Assembly (NCBI RefSeq): GCF_017876575.1
Contig: NZ_JAGIOE010000002.1
Location: forward strand, 19,775-83,774
DNA: 64,000 nucleotides
Direction of reading: 5' to 3'
From: Paeniglutamicibacter psychrophenolicus
GTDB taxonomy: Bacteria; Actinomycetota; Actinomycetes; Actinomycetales; Micrococcaceae
Positions 23,706 to 33,108 of this stretch are shown piece by piece. The position numbers were made by a program, and so were the translations under genes. Under the pieces are notes generated by a model that saw only the letters and a program-made list of their open reading frames with translations, was not told the DNA's origin and ran no database searches. Numbering within the stretch: the first letter of the stretch is position 1; the number at the start of each line of letters is the position of its first letter.

Positions 23706-25115
23706 ATGGCCATTGACCAGTCCCTGATCCAGAGCACCCCGGTCATCAGCGCGATCATCAACGCCGATAACACCGGAGTCCTGTCCGTTGATGGAACCGA
23801 AGAGCAATTCACCGCCGAGGACTCCTCGAGGTTGCGCGCGCTACTGATGTCCAGGGTCTTCGAGATTGCCCTGGATCATAGGCGCCCGGTACGGGTGAGC
23901 ACGATGGATGAAAGCGGCTTGACCGGTCTGCGGGTATCGCCCGACCGCCAGGTTGAAGCCGAAGACACCGCAGAAGCCCAAACCCAGAAAATCCAAGCCA
24001 CGGAGCCAGTTGAGACTGGGCACAAGGCAGTGCAGAAAGACTCCTCAACCAAGACCAACGCACCTGCCGACGCGGCATCCAAGGCAGTTTCCGAAGCTCC
24101 GGTGCCCATGAAAGAGACGCCAGTGAAGGAAACCACGGTGGAACCGACAGTGGAGCTGGTGGAGGAGTCTCAGCAGCTCGCTCCCGTCACCCGGCGAACT
24201 CTGCGGGATGCCGAATCGTTTCTCTCACCCCACGGGGCGGCGCGACCCGCGACCCAAGGAATCCGCGGATGGCTCTCCAACCTGGGCATCAACGTTCCTG
24301 CCTCGGAGAAGGAACTGGCCGAACGAGCCGACATTGAACAGGTCTCCAAGCACTGGGCCGGCACCCGCACCATCATGGTGGCCAACCGCAAGGGCGGGGC
24401 GAACAAGACGCCCACGGTGAAGAACCTGGCCGCGATCTTTGCCCTCCACGGCGGGGGAGGGGTGCTGGCCTATGACGGGAATCCCGAGGTCGGCACCCTG
24501 GGCTGGCGCACCGAAAAAGGGGATCACCACTCCACGGTGTTGGACGTGCTGGAAAACAGCGAACGGCTGCTCTCTGCCTCAGCCGTCTCCGGGGACATGG
24601 CCGGGTACGTTCACCACCAGAGCGCAGACCGATTCGATGTGCTGCGCTCCGATGACAGCTTGGTCGGCACGCACGTCATGACCGGGAAAGCTGTGGATAC
24701 CATTCACGCGGTCGCGGCAAAGTACTACCGCCTCCTGGTCATGGATTCGGGCAACGTGGACCGGGGTTCGGATTGGGCACGGATGATCGCCCACACCAAC
24801 CAACTCGTGGTTCCCACCACCACCATGGAGGACCGCGCCGAAGCGGCCCTGCTGACCCTCAAGGCACTGCATGAACGCGATGAGCACGCCGCACGCCTGG
24901 CCGAGAACGCGGTGGTCATCATCTCCCAGTGGCAACCAGGAGAAAAGGCTGTCGCCGACCGGATTGCCGAGGGATTCCGGCCTTTCGTCCGCGAGGTTCT
25001 TACGGTTCCTTTTGATCCGGCGTTGAAGTCCGGCCGCATCGTCCACAGCGCTTTGTCCCCGGCTTCGCGCCGGGCATGGCTGCGTGCGACTGCAGCGGTG
25101 GCACAAGGGCTGTGA
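23706..25115 (+). CDS. ParA/MinD-like ATPase of the T4SS operon
   Basis: A 469-aa protein. The first 215 residues are variable and acidic; the C-terminal 240 form a ParA-like fold. The Walker A region reads NRKGGANKTPT (about 227-237), where Gly-Lys-Thr-Thr has become Asn-Lys-Thr-Pro, with YDGNPEVG as the second motif and LLVMDSGN as Walker B. The altered P-loop may weaken ATP hydrolysis. It may position the transfer apparatus. The next gene starts at a GTG that overlaps the stop. Confidence 0.75.
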   Translation: MAIDQSLIQSTPVISAIINADNTGVLSVDGTEEQFTAEDSSRLRALLMSRVFEIALDHRRPVRVSTMDESGLTGLRVSPDRQVEAEDTAEAQTQKIQATEPVETGHKAVQKDSSTKTNAPADAASKAVSEAPVPMKETPVKETTVEPTVELVEESQQLAPVTRRTLRDAESFLSPHGAARPATQGIRGWLSNLGINVPASEKELAERADIEQVSKHWAGTRTIMVANRKGGANKTPTVKNLAAIFALHGGGGVLAYDGNPEVGTLGWRTEKGDHHSTVLDVLENSERLLSASAVSGDMAGYVHHQSADRFDVLRSDDSLVGTHVMTGKAVDTIHAVAAKYYRLLVMDSGNVDRGSDWARMIAHTNQLVVPTTTMEDRAEAALLTLKALHERDEHAARLAENAVVIISQWQPGEKAVADRIAEGFRPFVREVLTVPFDPALKSGRIVHSALSPASRRAWLRATAAVAQGL

Positions 25116-25723
25116 GCGCCGTGGAACAGCACATGGAAACCAGCCAGGATGCCAATCCGTGGCTGGAGGCTGCGCGCTCCGTCCCAGCCCCGCCGGTTCC
25201 CGAGGTCAACCGATCGGCTCCCGACTCCCCGGTGCAGGGTAGCCCTCTGCAGGATGCTCCCGCCGTTGAAGTGGCGTCCGAACAGACTCGTGCTGTCCTG
25301 GTCGCTGCCCATGGTGGGGCCGGGACCACCACGTGGTCCCACATCCTGGGTGCAGTGGATGGCGGCAACGTGGAGAGCTGGGTTTCCGAACGCGAACCAG
25401 GTGATATCCCTGCAGTGCTGGCCTTGCGGGCCAGCGTCGAGGGGATCAACACCACCAAAAGCCTCCTGGCCCAATACGGGGTCGATGCCTTTGCAGCTGC
25501 CCTGGTTATCCCTGCTGCACCGGGGAAGCTTCCCCGCAGGATCGCTTCTGAATTAAGGATCCTGGGCGGGGCCATAAGCGTCATCCACGCCCCCTGGGTT
25601 CCGGCCCTGCTCTTGAAACGTGCGGCTCATGCTGCATCTTCTGATCTTTCCCCCAAGGAACTGACCAAACTCACCACGATGCTCGCCAACCAGGGCATTC
25701 AAACCCAAGGAGAAACAACATGA
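25112..25723 (+). CDS. DUF6668-like T4SS protein with degenerate P-loop
   Basis: A 203-aa protein with a disordered Pro-rich N-terminus and a domain beginning RAVLVAAHGGAGTTTWSHIL. The GGAGTTTW segment resembles a P-loop without its lysine. The form matches the DUF6668 proteins seen in actinobacterial conjugation loci. The start is the GTG in GTGA overlapping the previous stop; a Met (METSQD) seven codons later is an alternative. Exact function unknown. Confidence 0.65.
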   Translation: MSAVEQHMETSQDANPWLEAARSVPAPPVPEVNRSAPDSPVQGSPLQDAPAVEVASEQTRAVLVAAHGGAGTTTWSHILGAVDGGNVESWVSEREPGDIPAVLALRASVEGINTTKSLLAQYGVDAFAAALVIPAAPGKLPRRIASELRILGGAISVIHAPWVPALLLKRAAHAASSDLSPKELTKLTTMLANQGIQTQGETT

Positions 25724-26004
25724 ACACGCTCAACCTGCTCGCTGGCCGCACCATCAACATCTTGGCTGAACCTAAGCCCCTTCCCGCCGAAGTCACCGAT
25801 GCCATCGATACCGTCAAGCTCTGGGTCCAGGGCATCGGCGGCGGCGTGGCCGTCATCGGATTGCTGATCCTGGCGATCAGCTTGTTCTTTGCCAATCGGC
25901 ACGGACAGGGCCAGGAGTTCATGGGCAAGGTCGGCTGGTGGATCGCCGGGGCCGTGTTGTTCGGTCTCGCTGGCGTGATTGCCCCGATCTTCCTCGGATT
26001 CTAG
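25720..26004 (+). CDS. Pilin-like small membrane protein (VirB2-type)
   Basis: A 94-aa protein with two hydrophobic helices (IGGGVAVIGLLILAISLFFA and WWIAGAVLFGLAGVIAPIFL) joined by a short polar loop, the topology of VirB2/TrbC-type T4SS subunits. Its size and position between the ATPases and the VirB6-like gene agree. Pilin function is inferred. ATGA overlap with the previous gene. Confidence 0.7.
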   Translation: MNTLNLLAGRTINILAEPKPLPAEVTDAIDTVKLWVQGIGGGVAVIGLLILAISLFFANRHGQGQEFMGKVGWWIAGAVLFGLAGVIAPIFLGF

Positions 26005-26022
26005 AAAGGTACGGTCCCCGAC

Positions 26023-26745
26023 ATGTCGGATATGAAGAACGAGCGGGTGGCGAACCCGCAATGGAAAAAAGCTACGTTGTGGGCTTCAGCTGTCGTGTTG
26101 GTTCTCATCCTCGGCATGGCCTTACTTGTCATCTTTACCCCCAAGAAAGATGAAACCAGCCCCGCTGCCGGCCCCTCGGCACCGGCCAGCACCGTGCCCA
26201 GCAACCCCGCCACACAGGACGGGTGCAACGTACCGGCAGGCGATACTTCCGCGACTCCGAAGATGCCCGATGATCTGCGCTGGGAAGCGAAGAACGGGTG
26301 GACGTGGCCGGTCTCGGACACCTACGGACCCACAGCGCGCAAAGGCGACTTTGGCGTCTGCTTTGCCCGTTCACCCTTGGGAGCGGCATTGATGGCGGTC
26401 ACGCTGAACACAGCCATTAGTACCTCCGACTTCAAGCAGGCGGTCGAACTTTACGTGCCTGACTCACCGGGCAAGGACTACGTGTTGGCCGAACCAGCGT
26501 CGGAGCGCGGGGAGCCGATTTCGTACTCCGGTTTCATCGTGGATTCCTTCACCCCGGATAACGCCCAGGTGACCATGGTCTTTTCCACTCCCGATACCCC
26601 GACCGGGTTTACCGGCCTTCCCCTGTCCTTCCGCTGGATTGACGGGGATTGGAAGCAAGTGGTCTTGGATGACGGGTCCATGTTCCGTGGCCAGCCCATC
26701 GCCCCGCAGCGCGGGAGCTTCGTGGAATGGAAAGCCACACCATGA
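26023..26745 (+). CDS. DUF8175-like T4SS channel component
   Basis: A 240-aa protein: cytoplasmic tail, one membrane segment (about 20-42, ASAVVLVLILGMALLVIF), a Pro/Ser/Ala linker, then an outer domain with GFxFARSPLGAA-like text (GVCFARSPLGAALMAVTLNT) and SYSGFIVDSFTPDNAQV. The single-pass bitopic form recalls VirB8/TcpC proteins. It probably links membrane ATPases to the channel. The VirB6-like gene starts within its last codons. Confidence 0.65.
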   Translation: MSDMKNERVANPQWKKATLWASAVVLVLILGMALLVIFTPKKDETSPAAGPSAPASTVPSNPATQDGCNVPAGDTSATPKMPDDLRWEAKNGWTWPVSDTYGPTARKGDFGVCFARSPLGAALMAVTLNTAISTSDFKQAVELYVPDSPGKDYVLAEPASERGEPISYSGFIVDSFTPDNAQVTMVFSTPDTPTGFTGLPLSFRWIDGDWKQVVLDDGSMFRGQPIAPQRGSFVEWKATP

Positions 26746-28310
26746 GTGGATGCAGCTTTGGGAAAGGCTATGCGGGGTGCAAGCTCGGTGAAGCTGCGGC
26801 AGATGCCTTCACCAAAATGGCAGAGATGATGGTCGGCAGCTGGGATTCGATGATGAAGGAATTCCTGACGTCCTGGCTGAACGTCGGCCTGTTGGTTGAC
26901 CTGGAAGCAGGTTCCATTCAGTGGCTCACCGCCCAGCTGCAAGTCATCAGTATTTTTCTCACCATCCTGGGCATCATGTTCGCCGCCATCTGGACGATGA
27001 TCCATTACCGGGGCGATAAGGCCATCAAACTGGCCCAAACCATGGCCAAGGTCGTGGTGGTCACCACGCTGGGCGCCGCTGCGGTGCAGGTCATCATTGC
27101 CGGTGGCGATGCGTTCTCCACATGGATTCTGGACAGTGCCGGGATCACCACCGATGCCCGGCAAATCCCTCTCACCATTGCCGCTGCCAATCCGGGCATA
27201 GCGATTCTGGGTGGGATTTTCGGCATCATCGCCACCATCATCCAGTGGGGCATCATGCTGGTGCGTTCCGCGTTGCTGCCGTTGCTGATCGGCGTGTGGC
27301 CGGTTGCTGCCGCTGCCTCCATGATCGGCGGGGCAGACCAAGCATTTTCCAAGATCACCAACTGGATCATTGCCTTTGCCCTCTACAAGCCCGTGGCCGC
27401 AATCATCTATGCCTACGCCTGGAAAACGAAGTCCGGGGATGAGGGCCTGGGCGGGGTGATCAATGGGCTGGTCCTCATTGCCTTGGCCGTGGTCGCGTTG
27501 CCAGCGATGATGCGCCTGATTGCTCCAGGCACTTCTGCCCTTGGTGGTGCCAGCGGCGGTGGCATGGCCCTGGCCGGTGGTGCCGCGCTTGTCGGTGCCG
27601 GTGTCGCCGCTGGTGCTGCAGTGCTTTCCGGTGGCGGCACTGCCGCTGCCGGTGCTGCCGGTGGGGCAGCCAAGATGGCTGGTGGTGCCGGTGCTGCCGG
27701 TTCCGTTGGCACTGCAGGTGGTTCCTCGGTAACCGCCGGCGGCGCAGGCGCTGCGGGAGCAGGCGGAGGCGCCGACCCCACCGGTGGAGGCAGTGGCGGG
27801 GGTGGGACTGGTGGTTCGGGTTCAGGCCCTGGTGGCGGAGCTGGTGCCGCTGGTGGTTCCGCCGACACAGCGTCCGGGGCGCTCGGCGGGGATGCTGACG
27901 GTGGAGATCCTGCCTCCGGTGGAACTGCAGGAGACACCATGGGAGCCGAAGGTGCCGGACAAGGTTCTGCCTCAGGCACTGGTGCAGCATCCGGGGCTGG
28001 CGGCGGGCAGGCCGCTGGCGGACCGACTGCTCCTGCCGGTGCCCAACCCGGTTCCGCAGATGGTCCGGCTGGGGCCGATACCTCGGCCACCGGGACCAGT
28101 GAACCAACAAGCTCCCAGGGCGGGACTGCTGGTTCTGCTGCCGGAACCAGTGCACCTACGGGCTCTTCTGAAGCTTCTGCCCCGGTTGCTGGATCTAGCA
28201 ATGCTTCGCCCAAGACCAGGCCGGCAACAAATGCCGCAGCCCAGTCGATGACTCAAGCCGTCGCCGATGGGGCCAAGGACGCTGATGGAAAGGACGTGAT
28301 CGGCGAATGA
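26742..28310 (+). CDS. VirB6/TrbL-like polytopic T4SS protein
   Basis: A 522-aa protein. The first 260 residues hold several membrane helices (for example VISIFLTILGIMFAAIWTMI and GLVLIALAVVALPAMMRLIA). The remaining 260 are a low-complexity Gly/Ala/Ser tail with almost no other residues. The order of polytopic part then flexible tail is that of VirB6/TrbL proteins. I chose the ATG that overlaps the previous stop (ATGA) over one five codons earlier. The tail composition accounts for long open frames on the other strand here. Confidence 0.8.
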   Translation: MSGCSFGKGYAGCKLGEAAADAFTKMAEMMVGSWDSMMKEFLTSWLNVGLLVDLEAGSIQWLTAQLQVISIFLTILGIMFAAIWTMIHYRGDKAIKLAQTMAKVVVVTTLGAAAVQVIIAGGDAFSTWILDSAGITTDARQIPLTIAAANPGIAILGGIFGIIATIIQWGIMLVRSALLPLLIGVWPVAAAASMIGGADQAFSKITNWIIAFALYKPVAAIIYAYAWKTKSGDEGLGGVINGLVLIALAVVALPAMMRLIAPGTSALGGASGGGMALAGGAALVGAGVAAGAAVLSGGGTAAAGAAGGAAKMAGGAGAAGSVGTAGGSSVTAGGAGAAGAGGGADPTGGGSGGGGTGGSGSGPGGGAGAAGGSADTASGALGGDADGGDPASGGTAGDTMGAEGAGQGSASGTGAASGAGGGQAAGGPTAPAGAQPGSADGPAGADTSATGTSEPTSSQGGTAGSAAGTSAPTGSSEASAPVAGSSNASPKTRPATNAAAQSMTQAVADGAKDADGKDVIGE

Positions 28311-29815
28311 GCAACAACGTCGCACAAGACAAATTCGGGAACTGGCTCAAGCCCACCGCCCCTGGACTCTTTGGGTTGAGCCTCGGTGCACTGGCCGTAT
28401 CGGGCACCGGAGTGGTCCTGGTTCTCCTGGCCTTGGTCCAGGAAGCATGGATGCTGGCGCTGGCGGTCTTGCTGATCACGTTCGTGGTGGTGTTCTTTGG
28501 CCTGGTGCGCTTTGGCGGCACCACGATCCTGAGCAAGCTCACCGACCGGATCTCTCTGGCACACCGGAACCAACGCGGTGAATCGTTCTACGTCACCGGT
28601 CCGCTCTCGGCGTTGCCTCGGGAAGCTGCCCAGCGGTTACCCGGCGCCCTTCTCAATGTGGACACACTGTCCGGTGTTGATGGGTTGAACCGGGAGTATT
28701 CGTTGCTGCACCACAAGTCCGTGGGAAAGATCGCGGCCGTTTTCGGTTGCACCCCGGACGGGGCAGCCATGCAGGAACAATCGGTGGTCAACAACCAGGT
28801 CTCCCACTTTGGCTCCTGGATTTCCTCACTCAGTGTGGATGCCGGCCTCTCCGGGGCCACCATCGTGGTGGACTCGGCCTCCGAGTCCTCCGCCGGCACC
28901 TGCCAAGCCGTGCGGGAGGACGTTGCGCCCAATGCCCCGGCCTTCGCCAAGCAGGTCTTGGATGAAGCGGTGGGCACCTTGCCGGCCAGGTCCTCGGTGC
29001 TGAACGTGTATTCCACCCTGGTGTGGGACGCCAAGGCGCTCGGTGCCACCGATAAAGACATTTCCCCGGCGGTGGCCGAGGTCGCGTCCCGGCTTCCCGT
29101 CCAATCCCAAATGCTCACCCGCGCCGGGGCCGGGGCACCCAGGCCCTTGGTGGAGAGCGAGTTGGCCGAGATCGCGCACCTGGCCTACCAACCGGCACGG
29201 GACCAGGAATTGGCCCTCGATGCCCTGACGGGTTTGCGTGCCAATCGTTCCTGGGACCAAGCCGGCCCGGAGTTCTTCGATGATTCCCGGGGCCGGGTCG
29301 TCTTCCATGACGGGGTGGCCTCGATGACGCTGATGATGACTGTTCCTCCCGAATCCCAGATCACCGCCCGGTCCTTTGACCAGCTCTTTGGCCCGAATGC
29401 GAAGTTCCTGCGCAAGCGGGTGGCGATCATGTATCGCCCGGTGGACCCGGGTACCGCAGCCAAGACCGTGAACCGGTTGGTGCGCAACGCTGATTGGAAG
29501 ATCAGTACCCGCAAGGGCAGAGCCACCTCGTTCGATACCAAGAACAAGGCCGTGGCTGAAAAGACCGAATTGGAATTGGCACAAGGTGCCCGCCTGTCGA
29601 TGTTCTCCCTGATGGTCACCGTGACCTTTGAGGCCAACCAGGATGCCTATCGGGATGCGCTGAACCAGATCAAGTCCCTGATGGGTCAGCTGTTGATGCC
29701 ATACCGGTTTGTGGAGCACGCAGGATCGGCCGCGTTCCACACCACGCTGCCTTTCGGGGTCTTGCCGTGGACGTACAACACCACTCCGTTGTGGCTTGAA
29801 GGAGTCCTGTCATGA
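28307..29815 (+). CDS. SCO6880-family T4SS membrane protein
   Basis: A 502-aa protein with two N-terminal membrane helices (about 18-45 and 48-65), then a long soluble domain with ESFYVTGPLSALPREAAQRL, CTPDGAAMQEQSVVNNQVSH and the C-terminal FHTTLPFGVLPWTYN. This resembles the SCO6880 proteins that act as the front half of a split VirB4 in actinobacterial conjugation systems. The VirB4-like ATPase follows with ATGA overlap, in agreement. Confidence 0.75.
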   Translation: MSNNVAQDKFGNWLKPTAPGLFGLSLGALAVSGTGVVLVLLALVQEAWMLALAVLLITFVVVFFGLVRFGGTTILSKLTDRISLAHRNQRGESFYVTGPLSALPREAAQRLPGALLNVDTLSGVDGLNREYSLLHHKSVGKIAAVFGCTPDGAAMQEQSVVNNQVSHFGSWISSLSVDAGLSGATIVVDSASESSAGTCQAVREDVAPNAPAFAKQVLDEAVGTLPARSSVLNVYSTLVWDAKALGATDKDISPAVAEVASRLPVQSQMLTRAGAGAPRPLVESELAEIAHLAYQPARDQELALDALTGLRANRSWDQAGPEFFDDSRGRVVFHDGVASMTLMMTVPPESQITARSFDQLFGPNAKFLRKRVAIMYRPVDPGTAAKTVNRLVRNADWKISTRKGRATSFDTKNKAVAEKTELELAQGARLSMFSLMVTVTFEANQDAYRDALNQIKSLMGQLLMPYRFVEHAGSAAFHTTLPFGVLPWTYNTTPLWLEGVLS

Positions 29816-31305
29816 AACCCGCAATGCACATGCGCACCTCCCGTGGTTTGGCCGGGTTTGGCGGTGGTCGGTGGGGGAAGGTGCCCCAGCCGCCGCAGTG
29901 GTATTCGACCTCGGCGCAGTTGCCGGGGGTCTACCCCTTTGCGGCGGGCACCTCGAGGCCCAACATTGGAGCACCGCTTGGCAGGGACATGCATGTGGGC
30001 ACGGCCGTGTGTGGGGACCCGCAGACCTGGTACCGCTCGGGCCTGATTTCCTCCGCCTCCATGATGCTCTTCGGACTCAACGGCAACGGCAAATCCTCCC
30101 TGGGTGGACGGTTCATGTACTCGATGGCCGCGCGCGGCATTGCCCCGGCTGTCTTTGACCCGATCAAGAATGAGCACGGGGACGCTGTGGCGGCGATGGG
30201 CGGCAACGTGATTCGTGTCGGCCCGGACAGCACCGACAAGATCAACCTCCTCGACCTTGGTGCCCTCGGGGATGCTGCCAAGAAAATCGGCGGACGGCTG
30301 GGAGACGAGATGCACCGGCAAGCCGTCGGCAAGGCCGTCGATGCCGTCTCCCTGGTCGTGCAGATCAGCCGCGGCACGCCATTATCCGACAGCGAGGATG
30401 CGGCGCTGGCAGAGCTGATCCGCTCAGTTCTCGCCCGCAACGACCACCCCTGGATGGGGGACTTGCTGACCGCGTTCATGGATCCACCACCGGAAGTGCT
30501 TTCGGCCACCGTGTGCAAGGACGCCGACCAGTTCACCGACGAATACCGCCAGCTGCACCTCTCATTGCGTGCGGTGATGTCCGGGCAAATGGGTTCCCTG
30601 GTCGGGGGTCGCGAAAGCGTTCGCCTGGAAGTGGGCAACCCCGGCGGGTTCTGCTTCGATACCTCCTCCATCCCGGAGTCGAACACCAAGCTGCTCTCGG
30701 CGGCGATGTTGGCGACCTGGAGCATCGGTTTCTCCTCCATCGATGCCCACTACGAGCTTTCCCGCCATGACCCCTCCATCCACTGGGGCGGGTACTTCGC
30801 GATGCAGGACGAGTTTTGGTATCCGATGCGTGCCTGCGAGGGGATCATTGACCGGGTGGACCGCATTGGCCGCACCAACCGCGGCAAGGGTGTCTCGGAG
30901 CTGAAGATCACCCACTCACCCAAGGATTTTTTGTCCCTGCCCAATGCCAAGGACCGGGCCACGGCCAAGGGCTTCACCGAACGTTCCGGGGTTTTGGGCA
31001 TCATGGCCCTGAGCCGCGAGGACCTCAACGATCTGAGCGAGGTCCAGCCGCTCAACGAACGCGAAATAGACACCGTGGCCGGCTTCAATGCGCCACCGTC
31101 GTGGAAACAGGAACGATCCGCAGACGGCCGGCCGGCGCCGCCTCCGGGGGCGGGAAAATTCATGTTGAAGATCCCCGGGCGCATTGGCATCGCCGTGCAG
31201 ATGACTCTCACCGAGACCGAACGGGTCAAGCACATCACCGATGAACGAAGCATCAGCCACAACCACCTGGGAAACAGCAAACTGAGGAAAGGTCGTGTGG
31301 GCTAA
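29812..31305 (+). CDS. VirB4/TraC-like T4SS ATPase
   Basis: A 497-aa ATPase. Walker A is GLNGNGKSS (about 87-95), Walker B is YFAMQDEFW (about 326-334), and MALSREDLNDL lies near a sensor motif. It lacks the usual VirB4 N-terminal domain, which is probably supplied by the SCO6880-like partner encoded just before. It drives channel assembly and substrate transfer. The coupling protein gene starts directly after its stop (TAAATG). Confidence 0.85.
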   Translation: MKPAMHMRTSRGLAGFGGGRWGKVPQPPQWYSTSAQLPGVYPFAAGTSRPNIGAPLGRDMHVGTAVCGDPQTWYRSGLISSASMMLFGLNGNGKSSLGGRFMYSMAARGIAPAVFDPIKNEHGDAVAAMGGNVIRVGPDSTDKINLLDLGALGDAAKKIGGRLGDEMHRQAVGKAVDAVSLVVQISRGTPLSDSEDAALAELIRSVLARNDHPWMGDLLTAFMDPPPEVLSATVCKDADQFTDEYRQLHLSLRAVMSGQMGSLVGGRESVRLEVGNPGGFCFDTSSIPESNTKLLSAAMLATWSIGFSSIDAHYELSRHDPSIHWGGYFAMQDEFWYPMRACEGIIDRVDRIGRTNRGKGVSELKITHSPKDFLSLPNAKDRATAKGFTERSGVLGIMALSREDLNDLSEVQPLNEREIDTVAGFNAPPSWKQERSADGRPAPPPGAGKFMLKIPGRIGIAVQMTLTETERVKHITDERSISHNHLGNSKLRKGRVG

Positions 31306-33108
31306 ATGAGTGCACCAAATCGCAAGGGCACCAGCGGCATGAACGGGCAAACCGTCCTGCCGTTCGTCTTGGTGGGCATCGTCGTCGCCGTCCTCGGTGG
31401 AGGCTGGTTGTCCCTCCAACTCGGTGCCCAGCTGGCCGGGAACCCGGCACCACCGACTGGACTATCCGTCCTGCTCGAAGGCTTGCTGCGCGGCACCATC
31501 CAGTGGCCGGCCCAGGCCACCCTGGTCGCCATTGCCTTGGCCCTAATCCTGGTTGCCCTGGCCGTGACAATTAGCCTGCTGGCTGGACGGCGCGGCCTGG
31601 GAGGCAAGAAACCCCGGGTGGACAAAGCCGCCGCGCACATGGGCAAGGGCAAGGACATTGCCGCCTACACCCACCAGGGGGCCACCAAGACAGCCAAGCG
31701 CCTCGGGGTCGAAGGAACGCCCGGGGTGTTCGTGGGAAATCTCGTGTCCACCAACCAGCCGTTCTACCAGTCCTGGGAAGACCTCTCCCTGGATATCTGG
31801 GGCCCACGCGTCGGCAAGTCTGCCTCGCGGGTGATCCCGGCGATCCTCGATGCCCCAGGGGCCGTGGTTTCCACCTCGAACAAGCGCGATGTCGTTGACG
31901 CCACCAGGGGTCCCCGTTCGGCCCAGGGACCCGTCTGGATCTTTGATCCGCAACAGATCGCCCAGGAAGAACCCACCTGGTGGTGGAATCCACTGTCCTA
32001 CGTGCGTGATGAGGACAAGGCAGCAAAACTCACCCACCACTTCGCGGTGGCCTCCCGCACTCCCGGGGCGAAGTCCGATTCCTACTTCGACCCGAAGGCC
32101 GAAGACCTCATCGCCTCCCTGTTCCTCGCCGCTGCGCTGGGCGAACATCCGATCACCGATGCATACTTGTGGATCACCAGCCAGGATTGCGGGCTGGCCG
32201 TGGACCTGTTGAAGGATCATGACTACGCGTTGCAGGCCGCTGGCCTGGCCTCGACCATGAACCTGGCCGACAAGCAGAAGGACGGCATCTTCGGCACCGC
32301 CGAAAAAATGGTCCAATGCCTCAAAAACAAAAACACCCTGCGCTGGGTCGCACCGGCCAGGGGCGGAACGGTCCTGAATGACCGGCGCCCACAGTTCGAC
32401 CCCACAGTCTTTGCCGCCTCCACACAAACCCTCTATGTCCTGTCCATGGAGGGCGTAGGAACAGCCGCACCGCTGACCACCGCGTTGACGGTCGCAGTGG
32501 CCGAAGCCCTCGAGGAGCGCGGGGCACGCATGGGAGGCCGGCTGGAAGTCCCCGCCGTGTTTGCCCTGGATGAGTTGGCGAACGTGGTCCGCTGGGCGGC
32601 ACTGCCTGACCTGTTCAGCCACTACGGTTCCCGCGGAATCATCGTCATGGCGATTCTGCAGTCCTGGTCCCAGGGCGTGGAGCTGTGGGGCGAGCCGGGC
32701 ATGCGGAAAATCTGGTCTGCAGCCAACGTGGTGGTCTACGGGGGAGGGGTGAAGGAAGATGCCTTCCTGCGCACCCTCTCGGACTTGATTGGCGATTATT
32801 CCTACAGCAGTGTCTCACAGTCCAACGGGCGCGGTGGTGCCAGCAGCTCGCACCAAGAGGGCAAAGAACGAATCTTGGACGTTTCCGACCTGACGGAAAT
32901 GGAACGCGGCCGCGCTGTGGTCTTTGCCTCCGGTGCCCGCGCCACCCTGGTCAAGACCCGGCCCTGGTGGAAGACGCCACACGAGGACGCAGTGAACGAG
33001 TCCATCTCCAGGTACGCGTCCAAGAGCGAACCGGCGATGGCGTCTGCACCGGCGTCCGCACCGGAGAACCCATGGATCACCGCAGCAAGGGAGTCTGGAA
33101 ATGGATGA
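31306..33108 (+). CDS. VirD4/TraG-type coupling protein
   Basis: A 600-aa protein with two N-terminal membrane helices (about 17-37 and 68-92), Walker A GPRVGKSAS (about 166-174), Walker B FALDELANV (about 418-426) and a motif QSWSQG further on. It delivers the relaxase-bound DNA strand to the channel. Its presence with VirB4 and a MOBP relaxase makes this a complete conjugative set rather than one that is only mobilisable. Confidence 0.92.
   Translation: MSAPNRKGTSGMNGQTVLPFVLVGIVVAVLGGGWLSLQLGAQLAGNPAPPTGLSVLLEGLLRGTIQWPAQATLVAIALALILVALAVTISLLAGRRGLGGKKPRVDKAAAHMGKGKDIAAYTHQGATKTAKRLGVEGTPGVFVGNLVSTNQPFYQSWEDLSLDIWGPRVGKSASRVIPAILDAPGAVVSTSNKRDVVDATRGPRSAQGPVWIFDPQQIAQEEPTWWWNPLSYVRDEDKAAKLTHHFAVASRTPGAKSDSYFDPKAEDLIASLFLAAALGEHPITDAYLWITSQDCGLAVDLLKDHDYALQAAGLASTMNLADKQKDGIFGTAEKMVQCLKNKNTLRWVAPARGGTVLNDRRPQFDPTVFAASTQTLYVLSMEGVGTAAPLTTALTVAVAEALEERGARMGGRLEVPAVFALDELANVVRWAALPDLFSHYGSRGIIVMAILQSWSQGVELWGEPGMRKIWSAANVVVYGGGVKEDAFLRTLSDLIGDYSYSSVSQSNGRGGASSSHQEGKERILDVSDLTEMERGRAVVFASGARATLVKTRPWWKTPHEDAVNESISRYASKSEPAMASAPASAPENPWITAARESGNG

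Noticed and set aside
27413..28213. Long minus-strand frame rich in Pro and Ala
   Set aside because: It is the complement of the Gly/Ala-rich tail of the VirB6-like protein; no start signal and no natural sequence.
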